Notes: generated from the letters alone by a model not told the origin. DNA of 64,000 nt from Bradyrhizobium sp. LTSP849 (GCF_000938255.1 NZ_JYMR01000031.1:124001-188000), one strand, 5' to 3'. Shown: positions 35,140 through 44,250, counted from the first letter of the stretch. A program made the numbers and translations.

Positions 35140-36279
35140 ATGCCGTGGAAGAATCAGGGCGGTGGCCCATGGGGCTCGGGTCCGAAAGGACCGTGGGGCT
35201 CAGGCCCGCAACCGGTCGGGCCGAGGCCGCCGGATCTGGAGGACCTTCTGCGGCGTGGCCAGGACCGGCTTCAGCAGATCATGCCGGGCGGCTATTTCTC
35301 CGGCATCGGCATCACGCTGATCCTGCTCATCATCATCGCGCTTTGGCTGTTGTCGGGCTTCTTCAGGGTGCAGTCCGAAGAACAGGGCGTCGTGTTGCGC
35401 TTCGGCAAGCACGTCCGCACCGTGGATCCGGGCCTGAACTATCATCTGCCCTATCCAATCGAGACGGTGCTGCTGCCGAAGGCGCTGCGCGTCTCCACCA
35501 TTTCCATCGGCATGACGCTGATCGACGATCCGGCCCGGCGCGGCCGCTCGATCCGTGACGTGCCGGAAGAGAGCCTGATGCTGACCGGCGACGAGAACAT
35601 CGTCGATGTCGACTTCACTGTGCTGTGGCGCATCAAGCCCAACGGTGTTGGCAACTTCCTGTTCAACATCCAGAACCCCGAGGGCACCGTGAAGGCGGTC
35701 GCGGAAAGCGCCATGCGCGAGGTGATCGGCCGCTCCAACATCCAGCCGATCCTGACCGGCGCGCGGACGCAGACTGAGGCCACCGTGCAGGATTTGATGC
35801 AGAAGACGCTGGACAGCTACGGCGCCGGCATCCAGATCGCCCAGGTGCAGATGCAGAAGGTCGATCCGCCTGCACAGGTGATCGATGCGTTCCGCGACGT
35901 GCAGGCGGCGCGCGCCAATCTTGAGCAGCTGCAAAACGAAGCGCAGACCTACGCCAACAAGATCGTGCCGGACGCGCGCGGTCGCGCTGCGCAGATCATT
36001 CAGGCCGCCGAAGGCTACAAGGAGCAGGCGGTCGCCGAGGCCAAGGGCCAGAGCTCGCGCTTCCTGAAGGTGTACGAGGAATACAAGAAGGCGCCCGACG
36101 TGACGCGTGAACGAATTTATCTGGAGACCATGGAGCGCGTGCTCGGTGGCTCCGAGAAGCTCATCTATGACGGAGGCTCCTCGGGCCAGGGCGTCGTGCC
36201 CTATCTCCCGCTCAATGAATTGACGCCCAAGAAGGCGCCGACCACCACCGGCCAGCAGTCGACTGGAGGCACCCGATGA
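35140..36279 (+). CDS. hflK: FtsH protease modulator HflK
   Basis: A 379-residue membrane protein. A glycine/proline/tryptophan-rich cytoplasmic N-terminus (PWGSGPKGPWGSG) leads to one membrane segment (about 61-80) and a periplasmic SPFH/band-7 domain (VVLRFGKHVRTVDPGLNYHLPYPIE), followed by a long helical tail. With HflC it forms a cage around the FtsH protease and limits its activity on membrane proteins. hflC starts four bases inside the end of this gene (ATGA, 36276). Confidence 0.95.
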   Translation: MPWKNQGGGPWGSGPKGPWGSGPQPVGPRPPDLEDLLRRGQDRLQQIMPGGYFSGIGITLILLIIIALWLLSGFFRVQSEEQGVVLRFGKHVRTVDPGLNYHLPYPIETVLLPKALRVSTISIGMTLIDDPARRGRSIRDVPEESLMLTGDENIVDVDFTVLWRIKPNGVGNFLFNIQNPEGTVKAVAESAMREVIGRSNIQPILTGARTQTEATVQDLMQKTLDSYGAGIQIAQVQMQKVDPPAQVIDAFRDVQAARANLEQLQNEAQTYANKIVPDARGRAAQIIQAAEGYKEQAVAEAKGQSSRFLKVYEEYKKAPDVTRERIYLETMERVLGGSEKLIYDGGSSGQGVVPYLPLNELTPKKAPTTTGQQSTGGTR

Positions 36280-37172
36280 GGTCTCCGGTTACAGGTATCG
36301 TCGCGCTGCTTGCGCTGCTGCTGGTGATGATCGTCGCCTACATGTCGTTGTTCACGGTGCAGCAGACCGAGCAGACTATCGTGCTGCAATTCGGTAAGCC
36401 GGTGGACGTCGTCACCGACCCGGGGCTGCACTTCAAGGCGCCGTGGAACTCCGTGATCAACGTCGACAAGCGGATCCTCGATCTCGAAAACCCGTCGCAG
36501 GAGGTCATTGCCTCCGACCAGAAGCGGCTCGTGGTCGATGCCTTTGCGCGCTATCGCATCAAGGACGCGCTGCGCTTCTATCAGAGCGTCGGCTCGATCC
36601 AGGCTGCGAACCTCCAGCTCACCTCGCTGCTGAACGCGGCGCTGCGCCGGGTGCTCGGCGAGGTCAACTTCATCACTGTGGTGCGTGATGAGCGCGAGAA
36701 GCTGATGGGGCGCATCCGCGAGCAGCTCGATCACGAGGCCGATGGTTACGGCATCGAGGTCGTCGACGTCCGGATCCGCCGCGCTGATCTGCCTGAGCAG
36801 AACAGCCAGGCGGTCTACCAGCGCATGCAGACCGAACGTCAGCGCGAAGCGGCCGAGTTCCGCGCGCAGGGCGGTCAGAAGGCGCAGGAGATCCGCTCCA
36901 AGGCCGATCGCGAGGCGACCGTGATCATTGCCGAAGCGAACTCCACCGCCGAGCAGACGCGCGGTGTGGGTGACGCCGAACGCAACCGGCTGTTCGCCGA
37001 AGCCTACGGCAAGGATGCTGACTTCTTTGCCTTCTACCGGTCGATGACGGCCTATGAGAACGGGCTGAAGTCGGGCGATACCCGCTTCCTGTTGCGGCCG
37101 GATTCGGATTTCTTCCGGTATTTCAGTAACCCGAGCGGCAAGACGGCGACCGAGACACCGGCGAAGCCGTAA
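36276..37172 (+). CDS. hflC: FtsH protease modulator HflC
   Basis: A 298-residue SPFH protein with an N-terminal membrane anchor (about residues 5-22) and the band-7 domain (TIVLQFGKPVDVVTDPGLHFKAPW), then the helical VRIRRADLPEQNSQAVYQRMQTERQREA that is highly conserved in HflC, and a C-terminal part ending in KSGDTRFLLRPDSDFFRYF. It partners HflK in controlling FtsH. The four-base overlap with hflK couples their synthesis. Confidence 0.96.
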   Translation: MRSPVTGIVALLALLLVMIVAYMSLFTVQQTEQTIVLQFGKPVDVVTDPGLHFKAPWNSVINVDKRILDLENPSQEVIASDQKRLVVDAFARYRIKDALRFYQSVGSIQAANLQLTSLLNAALRRVLGEVNFITVVRDEREKLMGRIREQLDHEADGYGIEVVDVRIRRADLPEQNSQAVYQRMQTERQREAAEFRAQGGQKAQEIRSKADREATVIIAEANSTAEQTRGVGDAERNRLFAEAYGKDADFFAFYRSMTAYENGLKSGDTRFLLRPDSDFFRYFSNPSGKTATETPAKP

Positions 37173-37243
37173 GCTAGACGAAGGGCGGCGCTTCTGCCGC
37201 CCTATCGTCCAGACAGAACAGCATAACGGGAGGTTCCAATCCG

Positions 37244-37450
37244 ATGAGGTCCATTGCGTTCGCCGACTTCCTCATCGGCTTAGGCATCCTGTTCGTGCTC
37301 GAAGGCTTGATGTTCGCGGCGAGTCCCGCCTGGATGCGCAAGGCCATGAAGAGCGCAATCGCCACGCCGGACAACGTCCTGCGCGCGGTTGGGATCGGTT
37401 CGGCCGTCGCCGGATTGATCCTGATCTGGGTGATGCGGCGGCCCATTTAG
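37244..37450 (+). CDS. DUF2065 family small membrane protein (YjeT-like)
   Basis: A 68-residue protein with two membrane segments, IAFADFLIGLGILFVLEGLM and AVGIGSAVAGLILIWVM, joined by a short basic loop. It matches DUF2065 (E. coli YjeT), a family repeatedly found next to hflKC. The function is unknown but a connection with HflKC/FtsH is suggested by the neighbourhood. It begins 72 bp after hflC and precedes the DegP-type protease gene. Confidence 0.9.
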   Translation: MRSIAFADFLIGLGILFVLEGLMFAASPAWMRKAMKSAIATPDNVLRAVGIGSAVAGLILIWVMRRPI

Positions 37451-37594
37451 AGGGACGCGCCAACGCCAAAGTGAAGGCGCAGGGCAGGTTTTCGCCGTAT
37501 TATCTGGCTCTTGAGGCCCGTTAAGCTCCGTGCTTGCGCCGTCCCCCGGTTCGAGCGCAGTCTTGGAGCCGAATCCTTTTCTCTGGAGACCACA

Positions 37595-39112
37595 ATGATC
37601 GCTGCCACAATTGCCCCGACCCGCTTGCGCCCAATCCGCTTGCGATTTGGGCTGGCCGCGCTCGCCGTCGGCGCTTTCAGCGCGTTCGGCTCGCCGGCTC
37701 AAGCGCGCGGACCGGAAGGCATCGCCGACGTCGCCGAGAAGGTGATCGACGCGGTCGTCAACATCTCGACGTCGCAGACCGTCGAAGCCAAGGGCGGCGG
37801 CGGCAGCAACACCATGCCGCAACTGCCGCCCGGCTCGCCTTTCGAGGAGTTCTTCGACGACTTCTTCAAGAACCGAAGGGGTCCCGGCGGCGGCAGCAAG
37901 GGCGGCGATAACGGCAGCGGCCCGCCGCGCAAGGCCAACTCGCTCGGAAGCGGCTTCATCATCGACACCTCCGGTGTCGTCGTGACCAACAACCATGTCA
38001 TCGCGGATGCCGACGAGATCAACGTCATTCTCAATGACGGCAGCAAGATCAAGGCCGAGCTGGTCGGCGTCGACAAGAAGACCGACCTTGCCGTGCTGAA
38101 GTTCAAGCCGCCGAAGCCGCTGGTCTCGGTGAAGTTCGGCGACTCCGACAAGCTGCGCCTCGGCGACTGGGTTGTTGCGATCGGCAATCCCTTCAGCCTC
38201 GGTGGCACGGTGACGGCCGGCATCGTCTCGGCCAAGAACCGCGACATCTCCTCAGGTCCCTATGACAGCTACATCCAGACCGACGCCGCGATCAATCGCG
38301 GCAATTCCGGTGGCCCGCTGTTCAACCTCGATGGCGACGTCGTCGGCGTCAACACGTTGATCATCTCGCCCTCCGGCGGCTCGATCGGCATCGGCTTCGC
38401 CGTGCCGTCGAAGACCGTCGCGGGCGTGGTCGACCAGCTCCGCCAGTTCGGCGAATTGCGCCGCGGCTGGCTCGGCGTACGCATCCAGAGCGTCACCGAC
38501 GAGATCGCCGAGAGCCTCAACATCAAGCCGCCGCGCGGCGCGCTGGTCGCGGGCGTCGACGACAAGGGCCCGGCCAAGCCCGCCGGCATCGAGCCCGGCG
38601 ACGTCGTCGTCAAGTTCGACGGCAAGGACGTCAAGGACCCGAAGGATCTCTCCCGCGTCGTCGCCGACACGGCGGTCGGCAAGGAGGTCGACGTCATCGT
38701 CATCCGCAAGGGCCAGGAAGAGACCAAGAAGGTCACGCTCGGCCGCCTCCAGGATGCCGACAAGGTGCAGGCCGCGGTGAAGACCGACGAGCCCGCGCCC
38801 GAGAAGCCGGTGACGCAGAAGGCACTCGGCCTCGATCTCGCAACGATCAGCAAGGATTTGCGCACGCGTTACAAGATCAAGGACACCGTCAAGGGCGTGG
38901 TCGTCACCAATGTCGAGGCCAATTCGGACGCCGCCGAGAAGCGGCTCTCCGCGGGCGACGTCATCGTCGAGGTGGCGCAGGAAGCCGTCTCCAGCGGTGC
39001 CGACATCCAGAAGCGGGTCGACCAGCTCAAGAAGGACGGCAAGAAGTCGGTGCTGCTGCTGGTCTCGAATGGTGACGGCGAGCTGCGGTTCGTGGCGCTG
39101 AGCGTGCAGTAG
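37595..39112 (+). CDS. degP: Do family serine endopeptidase (DegP/HtrA)
   Basis: A 505-residue periplasmic protease and chaperone. A basic N-terminus with a hydrophobic stretch (about 13-32, ending PAQA) is the signal peptide. The trypsin-like domain has the triad His134 (NNHVIADAD), Asp164 (KKTDLAVLKF) and Ser238 (NRGNSGGPLF). Two PDZ domains follow (about 290-375 and 410-500), with a proline/glutamate linker. It degrades misfolded envelope proteins. The ATG at 37595 follows TCTGGAGAC. It lies after hflKC and DUF2065, forming an envelope protein quality-control neighbourhood, with 144 bp before it for a separate promoter. Confidence 0.95.
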   Translation: MIAATIAPTRLRPIRLRFGLAALAVGAFSAFGSPAQARGPEGIADVAEKVIDAVVNISTSQTVEAKGGGGSNTMPQLPPGSPFEEFFDDFFKNRRGPGGGSKGGDNGSGPPRKANSLGSGFIIDTSGVVVTNNHVIADADEINVILNDGSKIKAELVGVDKKTDLAVLKFKPPKPLVSVKFGDSDKLRLGDWVVAIGNPFSLGGTVTAGIVSAKNRDISSGPYDSYIQTDAAINRGNSGGPLFNLDGDVVGVNTLIISPSGGSIGIGFAVPSKTVAGVVDQLRQFGELRRGWLGVRIQSVTDEIAESLNIKPPRGALVAGVDDKGPAKPAGIEPGDVVVKFDGKDVKDPKDLSRVVADTAVGKEVDVIVIRKGQEETKKVTLGRLQDADKVQAAVKTDEPAPEKPVTQKALGLDLATISKDLRTRYKIKDTVKGVVVTNVEANSDAAEKRLSAGDVIVEVAQEAVSSGADIQKRVDQLKKDGKKSVLLLVSNGDGELRFVALSVQ

Positions 39113-39128
39113 GCGCGCGCACAATCCA

Positions 39129-39223
39129 GTAGGGTGGGCAAAGCGAAGCGTGCCCACCATGTTTTTCCATCGTCGCAGCAAGAGCGGTGGGCACGGCGCA
39201 AAGTGCGCCTTTGCCCACCCTAC
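39129..39223. repeat. Palindromic repeat element (GTAGGGTGGGCAAAG type)
   Basis: GTAGGGTGGGCAAAG (39129-39143) and its exact complement CTTTGCCCACCCTAC (39209-39223) bound a 95-bp element with a second internal pair (GTGCCCACC/GGTGGGCAC). It lies between the convergent ends of degP and serB. The size, the ends and the placement between convergent genes are those of a mobile palindromic repeat. Confidence 0.8.
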
Positions 39224-39284
39224 GGCGGCCGAGCGTGCGGCAAGAGCTGGTGCAGTCGCTCTGAGTCTGGTTCTTTGGACCAGA

Positions 39285-40190
39285 CTACGCCTCCACAAAC
39301 TCCTCGCGTCGATACCCCTGCGCATACAGCAGCGCGGTGAGATCGCCGTGGTCGATCTTTGCGGCCGCCGCTGCGGCCACTGCCGGCTTCGCGTGATACG
39401 CCACACCGAACCCCGCCGCCTGGATCATCGCCAGATCATTGGCACCGTCGCCGACCACGACCGAGTCGATATCGTCGAGATCGAACGACTCCATCAAATC
39501 CACCAGCGTCGCGAGCTTGGCCGCGCGGCCCAAAATCGGCTCCTTCACCTCGCCGGTGAACTTGCCGTCGCGTACGACGAGCTCGTTGGCGCGGTTTTCC
39601 TGGAAGCCGATCTTTGCGGCGACCGCGCTCGTGAACAGCGTGAAGCCGCCGGAGACGAGGCAGGTATAGGCGCCGTGGGCGCGCATGGTCGCGACCAGCT
39701 CACGACCGCCCGGCGTCAGCGTGATGCGTTCGGCCAGCACCTTGTCGACCACGCCGACGGGGAGGTCCTTCAGGAGCGCGACGCGCTCGCGCAGCGCCGG
39801 CTCGAACTCGATCTCGCCGCGCATCGCGCGTTCGGTGATGCCGGCGACATGCGCCTTCAGTCCGGCAAAATCGGCCAGTTCATCGATGCATTCCTGGCCG
39901 ATCATGGTGGAATCCATGTCGGCAAGAAAAAGCTTCTTGCGCCGGAAGCCGACAGGCTGCACGACGATGTCGATGGGCAGATCGCCGCGAAGCTCGCGCA
40001 ACCGCTGTTCGATGGCGTGACGGTCGCCTTCGAGGTTACTGTCGGCGCCGAACGGAATGTCGACCGCAACCCCGTCGAACAGCCAGTGCGCAGGTAGCGC
40101 CTGGGGCAGCACGGCGCGGGCGCCGTCGACGATGGTGCTATCGAGCGCGGGATTATTGGGGTTGCAGATCAGCGTGGCAACGAGGGACAT
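39285..40190 (-). CDS. serB: Phosphoserine phosphatase
   Basis: A 301-residue enzyme making the last step of serine synthesis. The HAD catalytic site is LADMDSTMIGQE (about residues 90-101), the second Ser is in CLVSGGFTLF, and VVVGDGANDLAMIQAAGFGVAYHAKP is the metal-binding motif. An N-terminal region of about 85 residues (NPNNPALDSTIVDGARAVLP) is the ACT-like domain seen in proteobacterial SerB. It is divergent from miaA with only 11 bp between starts, so their promoters must overlap the coding ends. Confidence 0.95.
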   Translation of the reverse strand: MSLVATLICNPNNPALDSTIVDGARAVLPQALPAHWLFDGVAVDIPFGADSNLEGDRHAIEQRLRELRGDLPIDIVVQPVGFRRKKLFLADMDSTMIGQECIDELADFAGLKAHVAGITERAMRGEIEFEPALRERVALLKDLPVGVVDKVLAERITLTPGGRELVATMRAHGAYTCLVSGGFTLFTSAVAAKIGFQENRANELVVRDGKFTGEVKEPILGRAAKLATLVDLMESFDLDDIDSVVVGDGANDLAMIQAAGFGVAYHAKPAVAAAAAAKIDHGDLTALLYAQGYRREEFVEA

Positions 40191-40201
40191 TTGAGGTTTT
40201 C

Positions 40202-41158
40202 GTGAGCGAGGGGCAAGTCGGCAGAAGGCATGTTGGCAAGGCCGTGCTTATCGCAGGCCCGACCGCCAGCGGCAAGTCGGCGCTGGCGCTCGAGCTTGCG
40301 CTCGCCACCGGCGGCGTCGTCATCAATGCGGATTCCATGCAAGTTTATCGGGATCTCCGCATCATCACGGCGCGCCCCACAGGGGCTGAGGAGGCGCGGG
40401 TGCCGCACCGCCTTTATGGCCATGTCGATGCAGCCGTGAATTTTTCGGCCGGGGCCTGGGTGAGCGACGCGGCGAAGGCGCTGGAAGAGGCGCAGACCGA
40501 AGGCCGCCTGCCGATTTTCATCGGCGGCACCGGGCTCTATTTCAAGGCTTTGACGGCTGGTCTCTCGGTGGTACCGCCGATCCCTGCCGAGCTGCGCGAG
40601 GACGTGCGCGCGCGGCTGGAGCGGAACGGCGTCGAGGCGCTGCACGCGGAACTCGCGGCTCGCGATCCGCGCGCCGCGGAACGATTGAACGTGCGTGATC
40701 GCACCCGCATCGCGCGCGCGCTCGAAGTGATTGAGGCGACCGGGCGCTCCCTTCTCGACTGGCACCACGAGGGTCAGCCCCCGCTGCTACCGAAGGACAG
40801 TTTTCGCGCAGTGTTTCTGGCACCCGAGCGCGAGGAGCTCTATGCCCGCATCGAAGTTCGTTTCGACGCCATGCTGGGCGCCGGCGCGTTGAACGAAGTC
40901 GAGCGGCTCGGCGCCCGCAGCCTCGATCCGCTGCTGCCGGCGATGAAAGCTCATGGCGTCCCGGCGTTGATCCGCCACCTGCGTGGCGAGATCAGTCTCG
41001 ATGAGGCCGCCACGATCGGCCGGGCCGATACCCGCCACTATGCCAAGCGCCAGTTCACCTGGTTTCGGCACCAGCTGCCCGAATTCGAATGGGTGAAGCC
41101 AGAGGAGGTGAGGGGTTGGCTCGCGGCGGCCGCGAACGCAGCGAGGGACGCCAGTTGA
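40202..41158 (+). CDS. miaA: tRNA dimethylallyltransferase
   Basis: A 318-residue enzyme that prenylates A37 of tRNAs reading UNN codons. The P-loop is AGPTASGKSALALELA, and the following VVINADSMQVYRDLRIITARPT holds the catalytic Asp and the substrate-site Thr/Arg. IGGTGLYFKALTAGL and YAKRQFTWFRHQLP are family blocks. The start is GTG at 40202. It is divergent from serB by 11 bp. Its tRNA modification is known to affect attenuation of amino-acid operons, which is of note because the ilv attenuator follows. Confidence 0.96.
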   Translation: MSEGQVGRRHVGKAVLIAGPTASGKSALALELALATGGVVINADSMQVYRDLRIITARPTGAEEARVPHRLYGHVDAAVNFSAGAWVSDAAKALEEAQTEGRLPIFIGGTGLYFKALTAGLSVVPPIPAELREDVRARLERNGVEALHAELAARDPRAAERLNVRDRTRIARALEVIEATGRSLLDWHHEGQPPLLPKDSFRAVFLAPEREELYARIEVRFDAMLGAGALNEVERLGARSLDPLLPAMKAHGVPALIRHLRGEISLDEAATIGRADTRHYAKRQFTWFRHQLPEFEWVKPEEVRGWLAAAANAARDAS

Positions 41159-41252
41159 CGCGCCTTTGTGCCTCAGTTCCCAATTTTACCTCTCGCCGAA
41201 CCTCGGGAACACCGCTACACTGCCAAAATCGCGCGGGAACGGCCGCACAGCC

Positions 41253-41280
41253 TTGACATCCGGGCTTTGGTCGTTATGTT
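41253..41280 (+). promoter_or_regulatory. Candidate promoter of the ilv operon leader
   Basis: TTGACA (41253-41258) and TATGTT (41275-41280) are 16 bp apart. Transcription would start about 25 bases before the leader peptide ATG, as is usual for attenuator leaders. Confidence 0.6.
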
Positions 41281-41312
41281 TCGCGCAACCTTTGGGAAGC
41301 CGAGCCACCGCA

Positions 41313-41378
41313 ATGCGTAATATTATTACCAAACTCCTTATCGCCGTCGTACCCAGGCACACCGCCGGGGGTGGCTAA
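41313..41378 (+). CDS. ilv operon leader peptide
   Basis: A 21-codon open frame from ATG 41313 to TAA 41376. Codons 4-13 contain Ile-Ile, Leu-Leu-Ile and Val-Val in a run broken by Thr, Lys and Ala, that is seven branched-chain residues in ten codons. It precedes ilvI and is followed by a terminator hairpin. The stretch fits a ribosome-stalling control peptide sensing Ile, Leu and Val tRNA charging. Confidence 0.8.
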   Translation: MRNIITKLLIAVVPRHTAGGG

Positions 41379-41430
41379 CTGCCATCCACATGACAGGCGG
41401 TGTGCATGGGCCCTCTTCGGGGCCTTTTTT
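41357..41430 (+). promoter_or_regulatory. ilv attenuator with competing hairpins and terminator
   Basis: GCACACCGCC (41357-41366) within the leader frame pairs perfectly with GGCGGTGTGC (41396-41405), enclosing a smaller hairpin (GGGTGGC with GCCATCC). Immediately after, GGCCC (41409-41413) and GGGCC (41420-41424) form a terminator stem followed by TTTTTT (41425-41430). Stalling of the ribosome at the Ile/Leu/Val codons would change which stems form. Which stem is the anti-terminator is not certain from inspection. Confidence 0.72.
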
Positions 41431-41487
41431 ATTTCCCGAACCAGACACGAACGAAGCCGCTGACAACAGCGCATCCGGAGCAAGCCA

Positions 41488-43263
41488 ATGAGCGACAAGA
41501 GCCACGATCCGAACCAGATGACCGGCGCCGCGATGATCGTCCGCGCGCTCATCGATCACGGCGTGACCGACATTTTCGGCTATCCCGGCGGCGCGGTGCT
41601 TCCGATCTATGACGAGATCTTCCAGCAGAGCGAGGTCCAGCACATCCTGGTCCGCCACGAGCAGGGCGCGGGCCACGCCGCCGAGGGCTATGCGCGCTCG
41701 ACCGGCAAGCCGGGCGTCGCGCTGGTGACCTCCGGCCCCGGCGCCACCAACATGGTGACGCCGCTGACCGACGCGCTGATGGATTCGATCCCGCTGGTCT
41801 GCATCTCCGGCCAGGTGCCGACGCATCTGATCGGCAATGACGCGTTCCAGGAATGCGACACCGTCGGCATCACGCGTCCCTGCACGAAGCACAATTGGCT
41901 GGTGCGCGACGTCAACGATCTCGCAAAAGTGCTGCACGAGGCCTTCTACGTTGCGACCACGGGCCGGCCCGGCCCGGTGCTGGTCGACGTGCCGAAGGAC
42001 GTGCAGTTTGCGACCGGCACCTATCATCCGCCGCGCAAGTCCGACGTGCACCGCTCCTATGCGCCGCGCGTGAAGGGTGATGCGACGCAGATCCGCAAGG
42101 CGGTGGCGCTGCTCGCAGGCGCCAAGCGTCCCGTGATCTACAGTGGCGGCGGTGTGATCAATTCCGGTCCCGAGGCGACCAAGCTGCTGCGCGAGCTGGT
42201 CGAGGTCACCGGCTTTCCGATCACCTCGACGCTGATGGGCCTGGGTGCCTATCCGGCGTCGGGCAAGAGCTGGCTCGGCATGCTCGGCATGCACGGCACC
42301 TATGAGGCCAACATGACCATGCATGATTGCGACGTCATGCTGTGCGTCGGCGCGCGCTTCGACGACCGCATCACCGGCCGTGTCGATGCGTTCTCGCCGG
42401 GCTCCAAGAAGATCCACATCGACATCGATCCGTCCTCGATCAACAAGAACATCCGCGTCGACGTGCCGATCATCGGCGATTGCGCCAACATCCTCGGCGA
42501 CATCCTCCAGGTGTTCAAGGCGGAGGCGAAGAAGCCCGACGTCAAGGCGTGGTGGCAGCAGATCACGCAGTGGCGCGCCCGCAACTCGCTCTATTACAGG
42601 AAAAGCAACGACGTCATCCTGCCGCAGCACGCGATCCAGAGCCTGTTCGAGGCGACGCGCGGCAAGGATACCTACATCACGACCGAGGTCGGCCAGCACC
42701 AGATGTGGGCCGCGCAGTTCTTCGGCTTCGAGGAGCCGCATCGCTGGATGACGTCGGGTGGTCTCGGCACCATGGGCTACGGCCTGCCGGCCGCAGTCGG
42801 CGTGCAGGTGGCCCATCCCGACAGCCTCGTCATCGACATCGCGGGCGATGCCTCGGTGCAGATGACGATGCAGGAGATGTCGACGGCGGTTCAGTACGAG
42901 CTGCCGATCAAGATCTTCATCCTGAACAACCAGTACATGGGAATGGTGCGGCAGTGGCAGCAGCTGCTCCACGGCAACCGGCTGTCGCATTCCTACTCGG
43001 AGGCGCTGCCGGATTTCGTCAAGCTTGCGGAAGCCTATGGCGGCGTCGGCCTCCAGGTGCACAAGCCTTCAGATCTCGACGGCGCCATCCAGGAGATGAT
43101 CTCGGTCAAGCGTCCGGTGCTGTTCGACTGTCGCGTCGCCGCGCTGGAAAACTGCTTCCCGATGATCCCCTCCGGCAAGGCGCATAACGAGATGCTGTTG
43201 CCGGAGCAGGCGAACGACGAGGCGACAGCCAAGGCGTTCGCGGGCGGCAAGGCGCTGGTGTGA
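41488..43263 (+). CDS. ilvI: Acetolactate synthase large subunit
   Basis: A 591-residue thiamine-diphosphate enzyme (AHAS catalytic subunit) that makes acetolactate or acetohydroxybutyrate. The catalytic Glu is in HEQGAGHAAEGYAR, the FAD-linked region is in the middle, and the ThDP/Mg motif is GDASVQMTMQEMSTAVQ ending IFILNNQYMGMVRQW. It is the first structural gene behind the attenuator. The regulatory subunit gene lies 1.1 kb downstream, with a threonine dehydratase gene in between. Confidence 0.97.
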   Translation: MSDKSHDPNQMTGAAMIVRALIDHGVTDIFGYPGGAVLPIYDEIFQQSEVQHILVRHEQGAGHAAEGYARSTGKPGVALVTSGPGATNMVTPLTDALMDSIPLVCISGQVPTHLIGNDAFQECDTVGITRPCTKHNWLVRDVNDLAKVLHEAFYVATTGRPGPVLVDVPKDVQFATGTYHPPRKSDVHRSYAPRVKGDATQIRKAVALLAGAKRPVIYSGGGVINSGPEATKLLRELVEVTGFPITSTLMGLGAYPASGKSWLGMLGMHGTYEANMTMHDCDVMLCVGARFDDRITGRVDAFSPGSKKIHIDIDPSSINKNIRVDVPIIGDCANILGDILQVFKAEAKKPDVKAWWQQITQWRARNSLYYRKSNDVILPQHAIQSLFEATRGKDTYITTEVGQHQMWAAQFFGFEEPHRWMTSGGLGTMGYGLPAAVGVQVAHPDSLVIDIAGDASVQMTMQEMSTAVQYELPIKIFILNNQYMGMVRQWQQLLHGNRLSHSYSEALPDFVKLAEAYGGVGLQVHKPSDLDGAIQEMISVKRPVLFDCRVAALENCFPMIPSGKAHNEMLLPEQANDEATAKAFAGGKALV

Positions 43264-43267
43264 GGCC

Positions 43268-44221
43268 ATGTTCGACCTGACGGAGCTCGAGCGCGCGCAT
43301 GCGATCGTGGGGCAGGCGGTGCCGGTGACGCCGGCGCACGCCTGGCCTTTGCTCGCCCAGCGCCTCGGCACGCAGGTCGTGGTCAAGCACGAGAACCACA
43401 CGCCGATTGGCGCCTTCAAGGTGCGCGGAGGGCTCGTCTATCTCGATCGGCTGAAGCGCGAGCGGCCGAACATTCCGGGCATTATCTCGGCGACGCGCGG
43501 CAATCACGGCCAGAGCCTTGCCTTTGCGGCGAGCCGCCACGGCGTGCCCGCGGTGATTTACGTGCCGCGCGGCAACTCGGTCGAGAAGAACCGGGCGATG
43601 AAGACCTTTGGCGCCGAACTCGTCGAGCATGGTGAGGACTTTCAGGCCGCGCGCGAGGAAGCCGGGCGCCGCGCGCAGTTCGCCGGGCTCCATATGGTGC
43701 CGTCGTTCCATCCGGACCTGGTGCTGGGCGTGGCGACCTACGCGCTCGAGCTGTTCAGGGCCGCGCCCGATCTCGATATTCTCTATGTGCCGATCGGGCA
43801 GGGCTCCGGCATCTGCGGCTGCATCATGGCGCGCGACCTGCTCGGCCTGAAGACCGAGATCGTCGGCGTACAGTCGACCGAGGCGCCGTCCTACGCGCTC
43901 TCGTTCGCGGCCGGGAAGGTCGTGACCACCGAGACCAGCAACACGCTCGCTGACGGCATGGCGACGCGGATTCCCGATGAGGAGGCGTTCGCGCTGATCC
44001 GCAAGGGCGCCTCGCGCATCGTGCAAGTGAGCGACGCTGAGGTCGCTGCCGCGATCCGCGCCTACTGGACCGATACGCACAATCTCGCCGAAGGCGCCGG
44101 TGCAGCCGCACTCGCCGCGGCGATTCAGGAAAAGGCAAAACTGTCGGGCAAGCGCGTCGGTCTCGTGCTGTCCGGCGGCAATATCGATTTCGATCTGTTC
44201 AAGCAATGGGTGATCGCATGA
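43268..44221 (+). CDS. Threonine/serine dehydratase, PLP-dependent, without ACT domain
   Basis: A 317-residue PLP enzyme of the fold-type II dehydratase family. The PLP lysine is Lys51 in GAFKVRGG, with SATRGNHGQSLAFAA and the glycine loop of PIGQGSGICGCI, and VLSGGNID at the C-terminus. Such enzymes convert threonine to 2-oxobutyrate. It lacks the ACT regulatory domain of biosynthetic IlvA. It starts five bases after ilvI and is followed by a repeat and ilvH, which suggests it feeds oxobutyrate to acetolactate synthase for isoleucine synthesis. It might also be a serine deaminase. Confidence 0.88.
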   Translation: MFDLTELERAHAIVGQAVPVTPAHAWPLLAQRLGTQVVVKHENHTPIGAFKVRGGLVYLDRLKRERPNIPGIISATRGNHGQSLAFAASRHGVPAVIYVPRGNSVEKNRAMKTFGAELVEHGEDFQAAREEAGRRAQFAGLHMVPSFHPDLVLGVATYALELFRAAPDLDILYVPIGQGSGICGCIMARDLLGLKTEIVGVQSTEAPSYALSFAAGKVVTTETSNTLADGMATRIPDEEAFALIRKGASRIVQVSDAEVAAAIRAYWTDTHNLAEGAGAAALAAAIQEKAKLSGKRVGLVLSGGNIDFDLFKQWVIA

Positions 44222-44250
44222 TCGCGCCGGCGCTTACCAATAACTCCGCC

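Noticed and set aside
35140..37172. hflK-hflC as a novel SPFH pair
   Set aside because: The length, order, overlap and conserved blocks are those of the well-known HflKC complex.
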